Shown in pieces: positions 48,975-57,111 of a stretch of DNA of 64,000 bases. Numbering within the stretch: position 1 is the stretch's first letter; each line of letters begins with the position of its first letter. The translations under genes and the position numbers were made by a program. The notes below the pieces were generated by a model, which was not told where the DNA came from, made no database searches, and worked only from the letters and a program-made list of their open reading frames with translations. This DNA is from Caccoplasma_A sp045587545 (GTDB lineage Bacteria > Bacteroidota > Bacteroidia > Bacteroidales > G3-4614), in the NCBI GenBank assembly GCA_045587545.1, contig JAZNCN010000015.1, positions 17,257 to 81,256 of the forward strand, written 5' to 3'.

Positions 48975-50048
48975 ATGGAAATGAAATTTGACCCCATCTC
49001 TTTACCCGGATTAGATTCAAAACGTCCATTGGTAATAGCCGGACCTTGTAGTGCCGAGACAGAAGATCAAGTAATGGAAACTGCTCGCGATTTGGCATCG
49101 CGAGGAATAAAGATTTTCCGAGCAGGAATTTGGAAACCCCGTACAAAACCGGGAGGCTTTGAAGGAGTGGGAAGTGAAGGTCTTTTGTGGCTTAAAAAGG
49201 TAAAGGCCGAGACAGGAATGTATGTGGCAACAGAAGTAGCAAACCAATATCATGTACTTGAAGCATTGAAACATGGAGTTGATCTTCTTTGGATAGGAGC
49301 ACGTACAACAGCCAATCCATTTGCAATGCAAGAGATTGCCGATGCATTAAAAGGAGCAGACATTCCCGTATTAATTAAAAACCCTGTTAACCCAGACATT
49401 GAACTTTGGATAGGAGGAATACAACGTATTTACAATGCAGGATTGCGCAAAATTGGAGCGATACACCGAGGTTTCAGTAGTTATGATGAAAAAGTATATC
49501 GAAACTCTCCACAATGGCATATCCCCATTGAATTACGTCGTCGTCTGCCAAATTTGCAAATATTCAGCGACCCCAGCCACATTGGCGGAAAACGTGATTT
49601 TATAGCACCCCTATCGCAACAGGCAATGGATTTGGGATTTGACGGACTTATAATAGAGTCGCACTGTTCACCTGACTATGCTTGGAGCGATAAAAATCAG
49701 CAAATAACTCCGGGCACATTGGATTTAATATTAGATGATTTGATTATTCGCGACCAACATACAACAACCGAAGATTTAGGAGATCTTCGTAAACAAATTG
49801 ACGTGTTGGATAACGAACTAATTGATCTTTTGGCAAAACGTATGCGCGTATCTCGCGAGATAGGAAAATTTAAAAAAGAGCATAAAATGACAGTTCTTCA
49901 AGCAGCACGTTACGATGAGATATTGAAAAAAAGAGTTGAGCAGGCCGAAGCAGCTGAGATGAAGGGCGAATTTATGATGACAATAATGCAAGCCATACAC
50001 GAAGAGAGTGTCCGTCAGCAAGTTGAGATATTAAAAAGCGATAACTAA
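48975..50048 (+). CDS. Bifunctional DAHP synthase / chorismate mutase
   Basis: A 357-aa fusion. Residues 1-255 are a type I-beta DAHP synthase (IAGPCSAETEDQVMETA, FRAGIWKPRTKPGGFEG, metal-site ESHCSPDYAWSD). Residues 265-357 are an AroQ-type chorismate mutase (DLRKQIDVLDNELIDLLAKRM, REIGKFKKEH). DAHP synthase commits carbon to shikimate, and the mutase directs chorismate to prephenate, so the fusion links the start and the branch point. In such fusions the mutase domain can mediate feedback by prephenate. Confidence 0.94.
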   Translation: MEMKFDPISLPGLDSKRPLVIAGPCSAETEDQVMETARDLASRGIKIFRAGIWKPRTKPGGFEGVGSEGLLWLKKVKAETGMYVATEVANQYHVLEALKHGVDLLWIGARTTANPFAMQEIADALKGADIPVLIKNPVNPDIELWIGGIQRIYNAGLRKIGAIHRGFSSYDEKVYRNSPQWHIPIELRRRLPNLQIFSDPSHIGGKRDFIAPLSQQAMDLGFDGLIIESHCSPDYAWSDKNQQITPGTLDLILDDLIIRDQHTTTEDLGDLRKQIDVLDNELIDLLAKRMRVSREIGKFKKEHKMTVLQAARYDEILKKRVEQAEAAEMKGEFMMTIMQAIHEESVRQQVEILKSDN

Positions 50049-50129
50049 TTGTTATTTTGAAAAACTTTTGTAACTAAGGAGAATAATAAAATCTTCTAAA
50101 AACATAGTTATCTTAGAAATCTGTATATT

Positions 50130-50903
50130 ATGAAAATATTGATAATGGGAGCAGGCAAAATGGGTTCGTTCTTTGCCGATGTGTTAAGTTTTGAACACGA
50201 AGTTGCAATGTTCGATAAAGATCCTGCGCGTTTACGCTTTACTTTCAATACACTGCGATTTTCAAAACTTGAAGAGATAAAAGAGTTTGAACCTGAATTG
50301 CTTATAAATGCTGTAACTGTAAAATATACCATTGATGCATTTAAAGAGGTTATACCATATCTTCCAGAGAGATGTATAATTTCCGATATTGCATCGGTAA
50401 AAACAGGATTGCCTGAATTTTATAAAGAAGCAAAACGTCCTTTCGTTTCAACACACCCTATGTTCGGTCCAACATTTGCCAATCTGAGTGATTTAAGTAC
50501 CCAAAATACCATAATCATTTCAGAAAGTGACCACTTGGGGAAAGTCTTTTTCAAAGATTTGTATAGCAAATTGCATTTGAACATCTTTGAATATACATTC
50601 CAGGAACACGATGAAACAATAGCCTACTCGCTATCAATACCCTTTGCATCAACATTGGTATTCGCAAGTGTAATGAAGCACCAAGATGCACCGGGAACAA
50701 CTTTTAAAAAACATATGAATATAGCACGAGGACTGCTGTCGGAAGATGATTATCTATTAACCGAAATTCTTTTCAATCCCCATACTCCGCAACAATTGGA
50801 GGATATACAAAAACAGTTATCAGTGTTGCAAAAAATGGTTGAAGATAAAGATGCTTCGGGAATGATAAAATACCTGAATGCAATTCGTGAAAAATTGAAA
50901 TAG
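50130..50903 (+). CDS. tyrA: Prephenate dehydrogenase
   Basis: A 257-aa NAD(P)-dependent enzyme that makes 4-hydroxyphenylpyruvate for tyrosine. The Rossmann motif is ILIMGAGKMGSFFADVL (residues 3-19); ISDIASVKTGLPEF and FVSTHPMFGPTFANL carry the active-site His. There is no ACT or mutase domain. It is last in the operon and followed by a strong terminator. A prephenate dehydratase (pheA) is not found in the window. Confidence 0.9.
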   Translation: MKILIMGAGKMGSFFADVLSFEHEVAMFDKDPARLRFTFNTLRFSKLEEIKEFEPELLINAVTVKYTIDAFKEVIPYLPERCIISDIASVKTGLPEFYKEAKRPFVSTHPMFGPTFANLSDLSTQNTIIISESDHLGKVFFKDLYSKLHLNIFEYTFQEHDETIAYSLSIPFASTLVFASVMKHQDAPGTTFKKHMNIARGLLSEDDYLLTEILFNPHTPQQLEDIQKQLSVLQKMVEDKDASGMIKYLNAIREKLK

Positions 50904-50921
50904 AAGTTGTATAAAAGAGAA

Positions 50922-50964
50922 GGGCAAGCAAGTAAATAAAAAACTTGCTTGCTCTTTTTTTTTT
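50922..50964 (+). terminator. Terminator of the aromatic operon
   Basis: GGGCAAGCAAGT (50922-50933) pairs with ACTTGCTTGCTC (50943-50954) with one G-T wobble, followed by ten T. It is 19 bases past the tyrA stop. Confidence 0.85.
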
Positions 50965-50967
50965 CTC

Positions 50968-51060
50968 TATCTTTGCAATGGATAAACCATTGCGGAAATA
51001 GACAGCACCTCGGTATAACATAAACAAGTTTAGTTCTGCGCTCGGTTTGCACTATCTTTG
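50968..51060 (+). promoter_or_regulatory. Two TATCTTTG boxes and a hairpin upstream of prfA
   Basis: TATCTTTG at 50968-50975 and again at 51053-51060. The first is followed at once by GCAATGG-ATAAA-CCATTGC (50976-50994). The segment GCGCTCGGTTTGCAC before the second box resembles promoter-linked repeats I have seen in Bacteroides-type genomes. Confidence 0.5.
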
Positions 51061-51118
51061 CGTAGAAAAACTGCCGCGAAAAGTTCTATTTTAGTATCGA
51101 AGATATATAAGAAAAATT

Positions 51119-52228
51119 ATGAGTAACAATTCATTACTTGATAAATTAGAGACTCTGCAATTTCGGTTTGAAGAGGTGGCAACACTTATAACCGACCCCG
51201 AAACAATTGCAGATCAAAGACGATATGTAAAACTCACAAAGGAGTATAAAGACCTTGAAAAAATAGTAGAGGCAAAAAAAGAGTACGAAGGTTGTTTGAA
51301 TACGATAGCAGAGGCAAAAGAGATATTGGAGATTGAGACAGATCCCGAAATGCGCGAAATGGCAAAAGAGGAATTAGATTCCAATAACGAAGCATTACCT
51401 CAAATAGAGGAGAAGATAAAACTCCTTCTTGTACCCGGAGACCCACAAGACGATAAAAATGCAATACTTGAAATTCGAGGCGGAACAGGAGGAGACGAAG
51501 CTGCAATATTTGCAGGCGATCTTTTCCGTATGTACTCTAAATATTGCGAAACCAAAGGTTGGCGTCTTGAGGTTTCAAGCGTAAGCGAAGGCTCAAGTGG
51601 CGGTTTCAAGGAGATTATATGCTCTGTATCCGGAGAGAAAGTTTACGGAACTCTTAAATACGAATCGGGAGTACATCGCGTACAACGAGTACCGGTAACC
51701 GAGACACAAGGACGCGTACACACGTCGGCGGCATCAGTAGCAGTATTGCCGGAAGCTGAGCAATTTGACGTTGAGATAAACGAAGGAGAAATAAAATGGG
51801 ATACATTCCGTTCAGGCGGAGCAGGAGGACAGAACGTAAACAAAGTAGAGTCGGGAGTTCGTTTACGTTATATGTGGAAAAATCCCAACACAGGCGAAAC
51901 AGAAGAGATACTTATTGAGTGTACCGAAACACGCGACCAACCTAAGAATAAAGAGAGAGCATTGGCACGTCTTCGTACATTTATCTACGATAAAGAGCAT
52001 CAAAAATATATTGATGATATATCAAGTAAACGTAAAACAATGGTATCAACAGGCGACCGTTCAGCAAAAATACGTACCTATAACTATCCACAAGGACGCA
52101 TAACAGACCATCGCATCAACTATACCATTTATAACCTATCTGCATTTATGGACGGTGATATACAAGATTGTATTGATAACCTTATGATTGCCGAGAATGC
52201 CGAGAGACTAAAAGAGAGTGAACTATAA
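51119..52228 (+). CDS. prfA: Peptide chain release factor 1
   Basis: A 369-aa RF1 that recognises UAA and UAG. The peptidyl-hydrolysis motif GGQ is in SGGAGGQNVNKVESGVRL near residue 238, and the stop-codon tripeptide is PVT in VQRVPVTETQGRVHTSA (RF1 type; consensus PxT). N-terminal coiled coil and C-terminal REQ...-like region are normal. No programmed frameshift, as expected for RF1. Confidence 0.94.
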   Translation: MSNNSLLDKLETLQFRFEEVATLITDPETIADQRRYVKLTKEYKDLEKIVEAKKEYEGCLNTIAEAKEILEIETDPEMREMAKEELDSNNEALPQIEEKIKLLLVPGDPQDDKNAILEIRGGTGGDEAAIFAGDLFRMYSKYCETKGWRLEVSSVSEGSSGGFKEIICSVSGEKVYGTLKYESGVHRVQRVPVTETQGRVHTSAASVAVLPEAEQFDVEINEGEIKWDTFRSGGAGGQNVNKVESGVRLRYMWKNPNTGETEEILIECTETRDQPKNKERALARLRTFIYDKEHQKYIDDISSKRKTMVSTGDRSAKIRTYNYPQGRITDHRINYTIYNLSAFMDGDIQDCIDNLMIAENAERLKESEL

Positions 52229-52340
52229 TTAAATTAGGAATTAGCAATTAGTAATTAGTAATGAAGAATGTTTTTTTGAAATTTTTAATAATAAATTTCT
52301 CATTTCTAATTTTTAATTGTTGCAAAGCAACCAAATAAAC

Positions 52341-53171
52341 ATGACACGTAAAGAACTTTTTGAAAACATCAAACGCAAACGCTCATTTTTGTGTGTAGGT
52401 CTTGACACAGACATTAAAAAAATACCACAACACCTATTATCTGAAGAGGAGCCTATCTTTGCATTCAATAAGGCTATAATTGATGCAACAGCACAATACT
52501 GTGTAGCATATAAGCCCAATTTGGCATTTTATGAGAGTTTAGGAGTAGATGGTTGGATAGCATTTGAAAAAACAGTAAAATATATACAAGCAAACTATCC
52601 CGATATGTTTATAATTGCCGATGCAAAACGTGGCGATATAGGAAACACATCGGAGATGTATGCCCGTTCATTCTTTGAACATCTAAACATCGATTCAGTA
52701 ACTGTAGCACCCTACATGGGTGAAGATAGTGTAAAACCATTCCTCGGTTACGAAGGCAAATGGGTAATTTTGTTGGCATTGACATCAAACAAAGGCTCAC
52801 ACGATTTCCAATTAACCACCGATACAGAGGGAGAGCAACTATTTGAGAAAGTTATGCGTACAGCACAAACATGGGCAACACCCGAAGAGATGATGTTTGT
52901 AGTGGGGGCAACACAAGGAGAACGCTTTACCGATGTACGAAAAGTAGCACCCAAATCATTTCTATTAGTACCCGGAGTAGGAGCACAAGGAGGAAGCCTT
53001 CAAGATGTATGCAAATATGGAATGATTGAAGACTGTGGATTATTGGTAAACTCTTCGCGAGGCGTGATATACGTATCAAAAGAGGAAAACTTTGCCGAAG
53101 CAGCAGCACAAGCAGCGGAGTCTGTACAAAAAGAGATGGAAGCTATATTGAAAGAGAGAGGGATTATATAA
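52341..53171 (+). CDS. pyrF: Orotidine 5'-phosphate decarboxylase (type 2)
   Basis: A 276-aa TIM-barrel enzyme converting OMP to UMP. The active-site motif is IIADAKRGDIGNT near residue 85-97, with FLCVGLDTD at the N-terminus and FLLVPGVGAQGG in the C-terminal half. The ATG at 52341 is chosen over an upstream TTG because it matches the family N-terminus (MTRKELFENIKRK) and has better spacing. prfA is 110 bases upstream across a TTAGCAATTAGTAATTAG-type repeat. Confidence 0.93.
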   Translation: MTRKELFENIKRKRSFLCVGLDTDIKKIPQHLLSEEEPIFAFNKAIIDATAQYCVAYKPNLAFYESLGVDGWIAFEKTVKYIQANYPDMFIIADAKRGDIGNTSEMYARSFFEHLNIDSVTVAPYMGEDSVKPFLGYEGKWVILLALTSNKGSHDFQLTTDTEGEQLFEKVMRTAQTWATPEEMMFVVGATQGERFTDVRKVAPKSFLLVPGVGAQGGSLQDVCKYGMIEDCGLLVNSSRGVIYVSKEENFAEAAAQAAESVQKEMEAILKERGII

Positions 53172-53263
53172 TATAAAAAGCAAAAAAAAGATATAAACTA
53201 ACGAAAATTTATTAACTTCGCACACATATATCGGAAACAATAACCAATTAAAATAATAAAACT

Positions 53264-54514
53264 ATGCAAACAATCGACAATTACAATTTTGCAGGTAAAA
53301 AGGCAATCGTTCGCGTTGACTTTAATGTACCTCTTGATGAGAATGGAAAAGTTACTGACGATACTCGTATTCGCGGAGCACTACCCACACTAAAAAAAAT
53401 TCTTGCTGACGGTGGTTCATTAATCATCATGTCGCACATGGGAAAACCAAAAGGAAAAGTAAATCCTAAATTCTCTCTTGGACAAATCAAAGACGTAGTA
53501 GCAGAGAAACTTGGAGTAGCAGTGCAATTTGCACCTGACTGTGCAAAAGCAGCAGAGCAAGCAGCAGCACTTAAACCAGGAGAAGTTCTTTTGCTTGAGA
53601 ACCTTCGTTTCTATCCCGAAGAGGAGGGAAAACCAGTTGGAATTGACAAAGAAGATCCCGCATACGCTGAGGCAAAAGAGGCAATGAAAGCAAGCCAAAA
53701 AGAGTTCTCAAAAACACTTGCAAGCTATGCAGATGCTTACGTAAACGATGCATTCGGAACAGCACACCGTAAACACGCTTCAACAGCAGTTATCGCTGAC
53801 TACTTTGATGCAGATAACAAAATGTTAGGTTACCTAATGGAGAAAGAGGTAAACGCTGTTGAAAACGTACTTAACAATATCAAACGTCCTTTCACAGCAA
53901 TCATGGGAGGATCAAAAGTATCAACAAAAATAGGTATCATCGAGAACTTGATGGACAAAGTTGATAACCTAATCCTTTGCGGTGGTATGACATACACATT
54001 TGCAAAAGCAATGGGTGGAGAAGTAGGTCTTTCAATCTGCGAGACAGACAAACTTGACCTTGCTCTAAACATCATGGAAAAAGCAAAAGCAAAAGGCGTA
54101 AATCTTGTACTTGGAACAGACTGTGTTGCAGCTGACTCATTCAGCAACGATGCAAACACTCAAATTGTTCCCGTAGGAGCAATACCCGAAGGTTGGGAAG
54201 GACTTGATGCAGGTCCTGATACTCGCGTATTGTTTACAAATGCAATCAAAGATGCAAAAACAATCCTTTGGAACGGACCTGCAGGAGTATTTGAGTTTGA
54301 TAACTTCACAGCAGGATCACGTGCAATTGCAGATGCAATAGTTGAGGCAACAGAAAACGGAGCATTCTCACTTGTAGGAGGAGGAGACTCAGTAGCATGT
54401 GTAAACAAATTCGGTTTAGCAGACAAAGTATCTTACGTATCAACAGGAGGAGGAGCTTTGTTAGAGGCAATTGAGGGTAAGGTATTACCAGGTATTAAGG
54501 CTATCAAAGGCTAA
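53264..54514 (+). CDS. pgk: Phosphoglycerate kinase
   Basis: A 416-aa glycolytic kinase. Landmarks: KAIVRVDFNVPLDENGKV near residue 12, MSHMGKPKG near residue 62, LLENLRFYPEEEG, ILWNGPAGVFEFDNF near 325, and SLVGGGDSVACVNKFG near 370 (ATP-binding hinge). Codon use here is visibly richer in preferred codons than its neighbours, as for highly expressed genes. Probable promoter box TAACTTCG at 53213-53220. Confidence 0.96.
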   Translation: MQTIDNYNFAGKKAIVRVDFNVPLDENGKVTDDTRIRGALPTLKKILADGGSLIIMSHMGKPKGKVNPKFSLGQIKDVVAEKLGVAVQFAPDCAKAAEQAAALKPGEVLLLENLRFYPEEEGKPVGIDKEDPAYAEAKEAMKASQKEFSKTLASYADAYVNDAFGTAHRKHASTAVIADYFDADNKMLGYLMEKEVNAVENVLNNIKRPFTAIMGGSKVSTKIGIIENLMDKVDNLILCGGMTYTFAKAMGGEVGLSICETDKLDLALNIMEKAKAKGVNLVLGTDCVAADSFSNDANTQIVPVGAIPEGWEGLDAGPDTRVLFTNAIKDAKTILWNGPAGVFEFDNFTAGSRAIADAIVEATENGAFSLVGGGDSVACVNKFGLADKVSYVSTGGGALLEAIEGKVLPGIKAIKG

Positions 54515-54527
54515 GTCGCTTCATTAT

Positions 54528-54595
54528 AAAGGCTCATCTACTTCCTAACTTGCAGGAATCAAACTCGGTCACATACGTTTGTATGTTCCCGTCGT
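54528..54595 (+). repeat. Dispersed intergenic repeat A, copy 2
   Basis: Begins AAAGGCTCATCTACTTCC; about 80% identical to 28211-28280 including CTCGGTCACATAC. It starts 14 bases after the pgk stop codon. Confidence 0.6.
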
Positions 54596-54644
54596 TTTCT
54601 CCACCAAGTTAGTTGTACTAAACCTTTCTAATAAAGCTTGATAT

Positions 54645-54674
54645 AAGGCGGAGAATCAATAGGTTCTCCGCCTT
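54645..54674 (+). terminator. Terminator after pgk
   Basis: AAGGCGGAGAA (54645-54655) pairs perfectly with TTCTCCGCCTT (54664-54674). It lies beyond repeat A, 130 bases past pgk. Confidence 0.7.
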
Positions 54675-54900
54675 TAATATAAAAAAGATGCTCAAAACTT
54701 ATCTCAACTATCAAACTTTTTAAAATAGGGAGAAGGAGTATCAAAATGCTCCATCGCTTTTATTTTGCTTACATGCGATTGTATGCTCTTTTTATTAAAA
54801 ATCTCAGTAACTTGTATTTTACCCATTCTAACAAACTTTTAAGATAGAGCGGAAGTCCTTTTGGAATTCCGCTTGTTTTGTATATAGTAAACATAGTTAC

Positions 54901-54936
54901 CTTAGTTATCCTATTTATCGTAGTCATCTTAGAAAA
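54901..54936. repeat. Dispersed repeat B, copy 1
   Basis: A 36-base segment CTTAGTTATCCTATTTATC...ATCTTAGAAAA that matches 59861-59896 at 31 of 36 positions. Confidence 0.55.
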
Positions 54937-55416
54937 GTAGAGAGGTTGAGATGTTACGTCTATTATACAAACCAATTAGTCTAATCTTATAATTGAAACT
55001 AATATATCCTTTTAGGCTTTAAGCTATGTGTCAGTAAATATATATATTTACCTTATGCTCTAACAACTTTTAAAACCTTTTGTAGCATTAAAAATCCTTT
55101 TATGCTTAAAGAGAGAAAGTGATTCACTAACCTGCGTCCGTGCTTCCCTGTTGGGAGATGCTGTTCAAGCAATTAGGGAAACATCATGGGTGTTTATTCC
55201 TAATTTTGCTTTATCCTTATTTTCAAATAAATTTGATAGTAGGGACGTGGCCCGCCACGTCCGCAATTAAAGGGATTCACTCACCTTCGTTCGTGCATCC
55301 CAATACTCCGTAGGTCTCCTTGCCAACAGATTAAAGATTTATACTTCGTATAACCTCTCTTTTTTATATACCTATTTTATTATTAAACAAGTTTATTCTA
55401 AAATAGATATATAAAA

Positions 55417-55446
55417 AAAGAGTTTGAACAATTGTTCAAACTCTTT
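55417..55446. terminator. Perfect 30-base palindrome, terminator of tRNA-Ser
   Basis: AAAGAGTTTGAACAA is followed at once by its reverse complement TTGTTCAAACTCTTT. It is 8 bases beyond the tRNA 3' end on the minus strand and has A/T runs on both sides. A perfect inverted repeat with no loop, so the real hairpin will open a few central pairs. Confidence 0.6.
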
Positions 55447-55453
55447 AATCTGT

Positions 55454-55541
<88 letters not shown>

Positions 55542-55734
55542 AAAACCGCCTTACACTTAAAACGGGTTGCTTTATCTTTCAAAAGCGATGCAAAGATATG
55601 AAGTTTTTATATTCCTGCCAAATTTTTGCAATAAAAAATTCATTAATTTTATAAAGTTTTTCATCTCATTTTGACAATGCTCTATTTAACAGCTTATTAA
55701 TAAAACTTTTTATAGGTATTAATTTTAAAACCTA

Positions 55735-55765
55735 AAGAGGCTGATCCAAATTGATGCAGCCTCTT
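55735..55765 (-). terminator. Terminator of the porin-binding protein-lipoprotein operon
   Basis: AAGAGGCTG (55735-55743) pairs with CAGCCTCTT (55757-55765). On the minus strand it follows the lipoprotein stop by about 70 bases. Confidence 0.65.
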
Positions 55766-55836
55766 CTTCACAAAAACAACTTCTTAAACCGCTAAACGGC
55801 ATTATATATTTATAAATTGAGATGACTTCTGCTTTG

Positions 55837-56238
55837 TTACTTCATACTTTTTTGAGTTTTGTTGCTTGTAGTCTTTGTTTTGGAGTTTTTGTCAGCCTTT
55901 TTGGTAACAATTTTAGTAGCTTTTGGGGTGTTTGAGTTGTTTGTGCTAACTCCTTCCATTGTGTAATAGACAATCGCTGAATCACCCACCACTATGCCAC
56001 TACCTTCAACAACAGCACCATCTTTGGTAAACCAGATAGTGTCGCCTTCCATTGATACAATTGATAATGTATTGGGACCTGTTTGTTCGGCAATTATGCC
56101 ATTAACCACCATCATGCTGTCTTGAGGCTCGCTAACTGTAGTTTCAACAACAGCATAGTTATTGTTGCTTTTATTACCACAACTGAAAAATGCTAACGCT
56201 GAGCAAATGCTCAAACCGATAAAAAATGATTTCTTCAT
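55837..56238 (-). CDS. Lipoprotein of unknown function with Lys-rich tail
   Basis: A 133-aa lipoprotein: signal MKKSFFIGLSICSALAFFSC (Cys20), a small beta-rich domain (VNGIIAEQTGPNTLSIVSMEGDTIWF in outline), and a C-terminal KK/TK/SK-rich stretch. The ATG at 56238 is chosen over a longer frame since only it gives a signal peptide. It is third in a minus-strand operon with a porin and a solute-binding-type protein. No named family recognised. Confidence 0.7.
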   Translation of the reverse strand: MKKSFFIGLSICSALAFFSCGNKSNNNYAVVETTVSEPQDSMMVVNGIIAEQTGPNTLSIVSMEGDTIWFTKDGAVVEGSGIVVGDSAIVYYTMEGVSTNNSNTPKATKIVTKKADKNSKTKTTSNKTQKSMK

Positions 56239-56306
56239 AAAACTATAATTAATACAATAATGTTGGTAAAAGAAATGGAGAGGATAACCTCTCCACTTTA
56301 AAACCA

Positions 56307-57104
56307 TTAAAAACCGTATTTGTTCATTAAAGTTTTATATTTTCCACTCATTTTTACCCGTTCAATCCAAACATCGAGGCTATCTTTAAGGGTAGGGGAG
56401 CTTTGTCTTACTCCCCATGCTTGAGGTAGAGGAACACTTATTTCAGTATCAATATTTATATTACTGATATATTCTTTCATGCGTTTTGCGGCAATTAATC
56501 CGCAAATGGCATAGTCAAAAGTGGAGTCAGCTACCATTACAATAATTTGTTCGGTACTACAGTTGTGCTCTTTTACGATATGAATTGAGTCTCCGATTTC
56601 ATATGCCATATTTTCAATTATCAACTCAATGCCTTCGTCATCAATAATGTGTACCTCTTTACCGGCAAGGTCAAAATTCCTTTTTATTTCACCCTCCTTG
56701 CGTTGCACAACAACGAGTCTGTTTTGGTTGCTTATAGGGTTTGTAAATAACAGGCTTTTTTTGTTTTCGGTAGTAGCAAAAATGGGGCGGGCAATTACAT
56801 CGTAATTATTTATATTTAGCAATGCAATTGATTCTGCCAAACTATTTATGGTATCAATTTTGTAAACAATACCGCTCTCTTCACCTATAAGTTCGGCAAG
56901 TTCATAATGAGCAAGTGCAACACCTTCAAGGTTGTTATGCATATAAAATTGAGTAACAAAACGGAGGGTATCGTTGGCTATTTCGTTAAAGTCTCTTTGA
57001 GAAGGAGATAAAGTAACGCATTTTTTTAGCATTACCATAGCCAAAATTGAAAACACCAATAAAGCAATATATAAGATAATGTTTCCCCTAAGTAGGTTTT
57101 TCAT
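56307..57104 (-). CDS. Membrane-anchored solute-binding-protein-like (SBP family 3) protein
   Basis: A 265-aa protein with an N-terminal membrane anchor (ILYIALLVFSILAMVMLKKC) followed by a periplasmic domain of the SBP_bac_3/MltF-N type: LRFVTQFYMHNN, YELAELIGEESGIVY, NNYDVIARPIFAT, and C-terminal GVRQSSPTLKDSLDVWIERVKMSGKYKTL. There is no lytic transglycosylase domain and no ABC permease nearby. It starts 7 bases after the porin stop. A sensing or capturing role next to the porin is inferred. Confidence 0.75.
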   Translation of the reverse strand: MKNLLRGNIILYIALLVFSILAMVMLKKCVTLSPSQRDFNEIANDTLRFVTQFYMHNNLEGVALAHYELAELIGEESGIVYKIDTINSLAESIALLNINNYDVIARPIFATTENKKSLLFTNPISNQNRLVVVQRKEGEIKRNFDLAGKEVHIIDDEGIELIIENMAYEIGDSIHIVKEHNCSTEQIIVMVADSTFDYAICGLIAAKRMKEYISNINIDTEISVPLPQAWGVRQSSPTLKDSLDVWIERVKMSGKYKTLMNKYGF

Positions 57105-57111
57105 AAACAAA

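Larger units (their letters stand above)
54515..55416. other. Long intergenic region with repeats and hairpins; no gene seen
   Basis: About 900 bases without a credible gene. It holds repeat A copy 2 (54528-54595), the pgk terminator (54645-54674), a stem GCGGAAgtcc...TTCCGC near 54850-54873, repeat B copy 1 (54901-54936), a GGACGTGG-CC-CGCCACGTCC inverted repeat near 55243-55263, and two related GATTCACT(A/C)ACCT(G/T)CGT(C/T)CGTGC segments near 55121-55142 and 55272-55293. Short minus-strand frames show no start signal. Confidence 0.6.

Noticed and set aside
54769..54975. A 68-codon minus-strand frame in the region after pgk
   Set aside because: No ribosome site, no recognised motif, and it runs through a hairpin and repeat-rich DNA.
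55241..55265. GGACGTGG/CCACGTCC inverted repeat as an IS end
   Set aside because: No transposase or matching second end was found; recorded only as an intergenic inverted repeat.
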